Of a stretch of 64,000 nt of DNA, positions 59,924 through 64,000 are shown piece by piece. Positions within the stretch are counted from its first letter, which is position 1. Every line of letters starts with the position of its first letter. Location of the stretch: assembly GCF_025854335.1 (NCBI RefSeq), contig NZ_CP107716.1, positions 3,403,001 through 3,467,000 on the forward strand, given 5' to 3'. Both the position numbers and the translations under genes were made by a program. This DNA comes from Pelagibacterium flavum (lineage in GTDB: Bacteria; Pseudomonadota; Alphaproteobacteria; Rhizobiales; Devosiaceae). The notes under the pieces were generated by a model. That model was not told where the DNA came from, made no database searches, and saw only the letters and a program-made list of their open reading frames with translations.

Positions 59924-62020
59924 ATGCTTTCCTCCTCCGATCTCGTCCACCGCATCTATTCGGGCTTTCTGGGCAAGGCCATCGGCGTGCGCCTCGGGGC
60001 GCCGGTCGAGCCGACCATCTGGAGCTATGAGCGCATCCGCGACACCTATGGCGAGATCACCGGCTATCTGCGCGACTTCAAAACATTTGCGGCAGATGAC
60101 GATACCAACGGTCCGGTCTATTTCATCCGCGCCATGCGCGATTACCAGCTTGTGCCCACCCCGCAAGAGGTCGCAAAGACATGGCTCAATTATGCCGCCG
60201 AGGGCCACGGCATGTACTGGTGGGGCGGCTATGGCCGTTCGACCGAACACACCGCCTATCTCAATCTGCGCGCCGGCATCGAAGCACCGCAATCGGGTTC
60301 GATTGCCCAGAACGGCGCGGCGATTGCCGAACAGATCGGCGGCCAGATTTTCATCGACAGCTGGGGCTGGGTGAACGCGGGGAACCCTGAACGCGCCGCC
60401 GAGATGTCGGCCAGCGCCGCCTCGGTCGCCCATGATGGGGAAGGACTCCACGGCGCCCGTTTTTGTGCCGCGATGATCGCTGCAGCGTTCACGGCCAAAT
60501 CGGTCGACGAATTGTTTGAGATCGGCCTTTCGGTCATCCCTTCGGACTCAAAATACGCCGCCGTGGTCAACGCCGTTCTCGGCCAGCACAAAAAGGATCC
60601 CGACGACTGGCGCGCCTGCCGAGATCTTTTGACCCGCGATTGGGGCTATGACCGGTATCCCGGCGTCTGCCACATCATTCCCAATGCCGGAGTTCTGGCG
60701 CTCGCCATGATCTACGGCAAGGGCGAGCTCTGCCGCACCGTCGAGATCGCCACGATGTGCGGCTGGGACACCGACTGCAATGCCGGCAATGCCGGGGCCA
60801 TCATCGGCACCTTCCAGGGTATCCAGCCGAGCTGGGACAAATACCGCAAACCCATCAACGACATGGTCGTGACCTCGGGCGTCACCGGCGCGCTCAATAT
60901 CGTCGATATTCCCACTTTCGCCCGCGAACTGGCGACGCTGGCCCTGCAACTGGGCGGCAGGGATGTGCCCGAAGGCTGGATAGAAGCGATGGAAGACCGC
61001 GGCATCCATTTCGACTTTTCACTGCCCGGCTCCACGCACGGGTTCAAAACGTCGGGCACCAACCAGCTCGAACTCAACTGGACCGACAAGGACAATGGCG
61101 CAGGAGTTGGCGCCCTGGAAATCCTCGTCGACCGTTTCGAACGCGGCCAGTCGGGCAAGGTGTTCTGGAAGCCCTTCTACCGGCGCGCCGATTTCGATGA
61201 CGAGCGCTACCGGCCCATGTTCTCGCCGCTGGTCGCCAGCGGGCAGACCGTATCGTTCGATATCTTCATGGAGCCCTGGGAAGGCGACGGCCATTTGCGC
61301 ATCGCGCCCTATGTCCGTGCCACGATGAGCAAGACAATCATCGAAACCGGGGCTTACCAGCAGCCGGCTGCGGGATCATGGACGCATGTCGAATTCACCG
61401 TCCCCGATGCGGATGGCGAAGCCATCGACGAAATCGGTATCGACATCGAATATTTCGGTCGGCTCAAATTTCTGGGCAAGCTCCACCTCGCCAATTTCCG
61501 CGTCACGGGCAAAGGCACGACCCGCATCGATCCGGCAAAAGAGGTCGAGGAATGGGAGGCGATCACCCGGTTCACCTGGAACAGGGGCTATTGGAAAAAG
61601 GACGGCGCGACGATCACCGGTCTCACCGATACCGATGCCGATCTTTGGACGGGTCACCTTTATACGCGTGACGCTGTTGTCAGCGCCGAGATCACCCCAC
61701 AGTCGGGCGCCTCCCATCTTGTGAGTTTTCGGGCCCAGGGCACGTCGCGTTTCTACGCCGCCGGGTTTGAGGACGGCAAGCTCCGGATCATCCGCGAGGA
61801 CTTCGGCAAGAGCGTTCTGGCCGAGACCGATTTCGCTGCCGAATTTGGCCGCTCCTATCATCTCTCAGTCGACGTCAAAGGCACCTCCATTGCCGTCAGC
61901 GTCGATGGCGAAAGGCTTCTTGGTGCAAGCGACGATCGTTTCGCCTACGGGCAGGCCGGCGTCCGGCTGGGCGGCCCCGGGCGCTTTGCGGTGTCCAAGT
62001 TTGAAATCGTCGAGCAATAG
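59924..62020 (+). CDS. ADP-ribosylglycohydrolase family protein 2 with beta-rich C-terminal half
   Basis: The 698-residue protein has an N-terminal ADP-ribosylglycohydrolase domain (about 1-330) with DDDT (58-61) and GWDTDCNAGNAGAIIG (DTD at 282-284). The C-terminal half (about 350-698) is beta-rich and looks like two sandwich modules; the last, with WNRGYWKKDGATITG and RSYHLSVDVKGTSIAVSVDGERLLGASD, resembles LamG/DUF1080-type carbohydrate-binding folds. The ATG at 59924 follows AGGA. No signal peptide is seen. It probably acts on a sugar-containing imported substrate. Confidence 0.82.
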   Translation: MLSSSDLVHRIYSGFLGKAIGVRLGAPVEPTIWSYERIRDTYGEITGYLRDFKTFAADDDTNGPVYFIRAMRDYQLVPTPQEVAKTWLNYAAEGHGMYWWGGYGRSTEHTAYLNLRAGIEAPQSGSIAQNGAAIAEQIGGQIFIDSWGWVNAGNPERAAEMSASAASVAHDGEGLHGARFCAAMIAAAFTAKSVDELFEIGLSVIPSDSKYAAVVNAVLGQHKKDPDDWRACRDLLTRDWGYDRYPGVCHIIPNAGVLALAMIYGKGELCRTVEIATMCGWDTDCNAGNAGAIIGTFQGIQPSWDKYRKPINDMVVTSGVTGALNIVDIPTFARELATLALQLGGRDVPEGWIEAMEDRGIHFDFSLPGSTHGFKTSGTNQLELNWTDKDNGAGVGALEILVDRFERGQSGKVFWKPFYRRADFDDERYRPMFSPLVASGQTVSFDIFMEPWEGDGHLRIAPYVRATMSKTIIETGAYQQPAAGSWTHVEFTVPDADGEAIDEIGIDIEYFGRLKFLGKLHLANFRVTGKGTTRIDPAKEVEEWEAITRFTWNRGYWKKDGATITGLTDTDADLWTGHLYTRDAVVSAEITPQSGASHLVSFRAQGTSRFYAAGFEDGKLRIIREDFGKSVLAETDFAAEFGRSYHLSVDVKGTSIAVSVDGERLLGASDDRFAYGQAGVRLGGPGRFAVSKFEIVEQ

Positions 62021-62041
62021 AGGCCGACAGGAAGGATTTCG

Positions 62042-63106
62042 ATGTCCCAGATCACGCTCAGGAATGTCCACAAGCGCTACGGTCAGGTGCCCGTGCTCAA
62101 CGACATTTCCATCGATATCGCACAAGGTGAATTTGTCGTTCTGGTCGGCCCCTCGGGCTGCGGAAAATCGACGTTGCTGCGCATGATCGCCGGGCTCGAA
62201 GACATAACGGGCGGCGATGTCGAAATCGGCGGCAAGGTGGTCAACACCATGCCTGCCAAGCAGCGCGACCTTGCCATGGTGTTCCAGTCCTATGCGCTCT
62301 ATCCGCACATGAAGGTCGCCGACAATATGAGTTTCGCGCTCAAGCTGGCTGGTCAGCCTAAGGCCGAGATCGACGAACGGGTGAAGATTGCCGCCGACAT
62401 TCTCGGCCTCGAAAATCTTCTTGACCGCCTGCCCCGCGAACTCTCGGGCGGACAGCGCCAGCGCGTCGCGATGGGCCGCGCCATCGTGCGCAATCCCACC
62501 GCCTTTTTGTTCGACGAGCCGCTTTCCAATCTCGACGCCAAGCTGCGTGTCAAGATGCGCTCGGAAATCAAGAAGCTGCATCAGCGGCTGGGCAAGACGA
62601 TGATCTATGTCACCCATGACCAGACCGAGGCCATGACACTGGCCGACCGCATCGTGGTTCTCCACGATGGTGACATCGCCCAGCTGGGCACGCCGCTCGA
62701 GGTCTATCAGGATCCGGCCAATGCGTTCGTTGCCGGTTTTATCGGGTCGCCCGAAATCAATCTGCTGGCTGCCAGAACGCTTGGCCCCGAGGCCGCCGAA
62801 GTCGAGTTGACGGATGGCACGCGCATGCCGCTCGCCGGTCCGGTGGCGCTCGAAAAAGGCACGCCGGTCACCTACGGCATTCGCCCACAGCATTTCACTA
62901 TATCCGATACCGGCGCCAAAGCGGAAATCGTTCTCGTCGAACCCACCGGGGACAGCCAGGAGCTCGTGGTGCGAACCGGGCAGACCGAACTGTCGGTGGT
63001 GTTGCACAATCGCGCGATTTATTCGGCCGGGGACATGATCGCGATCGCGCCCGACGCCGAAAAGGCCCTTCTGTTCGACACCAGGACCGGCGCGAGGCTG
63101 CGCTGA
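62042..63106 (+). CDS. ABC transporter ATP-binding protein (UgpC/MsmX type)
   Basis: The 354-residue ATPase has Walker A GPSGCGKST (about 37-45), signature LSGGQRQR, Walker B FLFDEPLSNLDAK and a C-terminal TOBE region. It is very similar to the ATPase at 45944-47014 but belongs to the second transporter. Its TGA shares a base with the CoA-transferase start (TGATG). Confidence 0.9.
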   Translation: MSQITLRNVHKRYGQVPVLNDISIDIAQGEFVVLVGPSGCGKSTLLRMIAGLEDITGGDVEIGGKVVNTMPAKQRDLAMVFQSYALYPHMKVADNMSFALKLAGQPKAEIDERVKIAADILGLENLLDRLPRELSGGQRQRVAMGRAIVRNPTAFLFDEPLSNLDAKLRVKMRSEIKKLHQRLGKTMIYVTHDQTEAMTLADRIVVLHDGDIAQLGTPLEVYQDPANAFVAGFIGSPEINLLAARTLGPEAAEVELTDGTRMPLAGPVALEKGTPVTYGIRPQHFTISDTGAKAEIVLVEPTGDSQELVVRTGQTELSVVLHNRAIYSAGDMIAIAPDAEKALLFDTRTGARLR

Positions 63107-64000
63107 TGGTGCGAAGGTTTGCCCCTGACGCCGATGGCCCGCTCAAGGGCATGAAGGTCATCGATCTCTCGCGCCTCGTCGCGGGGAACATGACGTCGCT
63201 GCAACTGGGTGATTTCGGTGCAGAGGTGATCAAGGTCGAGCCTCCCGCCGGTGATCCGTTGCGCGCCTGGAAGGATGGCGGTTCATCGTTTTTCTGGAAG
63301 GTCTATGGGCGCAACAAGCGCTCAATCGTGCTTGATCTGCGCCGCCCGGCAGCCATGGAAGCCCTCTGGTGGCTGATCGATGGCGCAGATGTGCTGATCG
63401 AGAATTATCGCCCCGGTACGCTTGAAAAGATGGGGCTTGGTCCCCAAGCGCTGCATGCGCGCAATCGCGGCCTGATTGTATTGCGTGTGTCGGGTTATGG
63501 TCAGACGGGCCCCTATGCTCGCCTGCCCGGCTTTGGCACGATCGTTGAAGCGATGAGCGGGTATGCCTATCGCGCGGGCTTTGCCGACCGTGAGCCCGTT
63601 CTCCCGCCGCTGGCGCTGGCCGACATGATTGCTGGCATCTATGGCGCGTCCGCGGTCACCACCGCTTTATTGGCTCGGGAAAAAGGACACGCTGAAGGAC
63701 AAGTCATCGACCTCTCTCTGCTCGAGCCGATCTTTTCGGTTCTCGGTCCCGAAGCAGCGATCTTTGCCAAAACCGGGATCGTCAAGGAGCGTGTGGGGTC
63801 GGCATCGAACACATCTTGCCCGCGCAACGTCTATATCTGCTCTGACGGCAAATATCTCGCCCTCTCGGGTTCGACACAGGCGGTCGCTGAACGGATTTTC
63901 AGGATCATCGGGCGGGCTGACATGATCGATGACCCGAGGTTTGCAACGAACGCAGACCGCATAAAGCACCGCGATCTCGTCGATGCGGCAATTGGGGGCT
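63106..64000 (+). CDS. CaiB/BaiF-family CoA-transferase (partial, runs off the window)
   Basis: The reading frame is open from the ATG at 63106 to the window end (298 complete codons). MKVIDLSRLVAGNMTSLQLGDFGAEVIKVEPPAGDPLRAW and the region with LALADMIAGIYGA, where the catalytic Asp of class III CoA-transferases is expected, identify the family. It moves CoA between carboxylic acids. It is translationally coupled to the transporter ATPase, so a CoA-activated acid is part of the pathway that this operon serves. Confidence 0.88.
   Translation, partial: MVRRFAPDADGPLKGMKVIDLSRLVAGNMTSLQLGDFGAEVIKVEPPAGDPLRAWKDGGSSFFWKVYGRNKRSIVLDLRRPAAMEALWWLIDGADVLIENYRPGTLEKMGLGPQALHARNRGLIVLRVSGYGQTGPYARLPGFGTIVEAMSGYAYRAGFADREPVLPPLALADMIAGIYGASAVTTALLAREKGHAEGQVIDLSLLEPIFSVLGPEAAIFAKTGIVKERVGSASNTSCPRNVYICSDGKYLALSGSTQAVAERIFRIIGRADMIDDPRFATNADRIKHRDLVDAAIGG

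Noticed and set aside
58692..62020. Toxin-antitoxin or ADP-ribose signalling module
   Set aside because: No ADP-ribosyltransferase toxin is nearby, and both genes are embedded in an ABC importer operon.
1..64000. tRNA, rRNA, CRISPR arrays, riboswitches, origins, prophage
   Set aside because: I looked for conserved tRNA/rRNA sequences, direct-repeat arrays and phage structural genes and saw none. Small RNAs and riboswitches cannot be excluded without a covariance search.

Overview
The window looks like chromosomal DNA of an aerobic, heterotrophic alphaproteobacterium of the order Hyphomicrobiales, most likely Devosiaceae (Devosia or Pelagibacterium-like). The basis is the GC-rich coding bias, ChvE-Ggu sugar uptake, Ehu/Eut ectoine genes, a Brucella-type hydroxyproline epimerase, many ABC importers, and several families of short palindromic intergenic repeats. 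I saw no rRNA, tRNA, CRISPR array or phage genes. Nearly all of the window is nutrient uptake and catabolism. All assignments were made by eye from motifs and gene order; no database search was run.

Layout: (1) 1-212, tail of an aldo/keto reductase. (2) 383-9176, ectoine/hydroxyectoine uptake (ehuBCDA with an AsnC-type regulator, minus strand) diverging from catabolism (eutB, eutC, eutD/doeA and an M20 ArgE-like deacetylase in the place where doeB is expected). (3) 9382-15355, a coenzyme F420 island on the minus strand: Fgd-like LLM oxidoreductase, cofE, a three-gene ABC importer resembling the proposed F420-0 transporter, and a second LLM oxidoreductase. No other F420 synthesis gene is present, so salvage is suggested. 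98-bp palindromic repeats bracket it and interrupt it. (4) 15601-26989, an oxidative D-galactose/L-arabinose module: chvE-gguA-gguB-gguC, arabinonate/galactonate dehydratase, sugar dehydrogenase and a FadR-type regulator on one strand; dgoK, dgoA and an SMP-30 lactonase on the other. (5) 27044-30139, a TRAP transporter, then MarR, RecQ, Lrp and a zinc-sensor-like ArsR protein (to 33611).

(6) 33910-47913, an unassigned catabolic locus: two large paralogous PIG-L deacetylases (one Tat-exported, one cytoplasmic), an EamA permease, a ROK repressor, and a sugar ABC importer operon carrying an argininosuccinate-lyase-like enzyme and a PfkB kinase. Three copies of a 27-bp AT-rich motif in the control regions tie these units together. 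(7) 47919-49915, two insertion sequences (IS5/IS427 type and IS630 type), one inserted into the stop codon of the next gene. (8) 49915-54111, trans-4-hydroxy-L-proline catabolism (epimerase, D-hydroxyproline dehydrogenase, DapA-family deaminase, GntR regulator with two matching operator candidates). (9) 54333-64000, a LacI-regulated ABC operon with two ADP-ribosylglycohydrolase-family enzymes, one fused to a beta-rich C-terminal half, and a CaiB-type CoA-transferase cut by the window end. A perfect LacI-type palindrome lies inside the first permease gene.

The best candidates for something undescribed are the F420 salvage cassette in a proteobacterium (region 3), the PIG-L/ROK/ASL-like/PfkB regulon (region 6) and the ADP-ribosylglycohydrolase/CoA-transferase transport operon (region 9).
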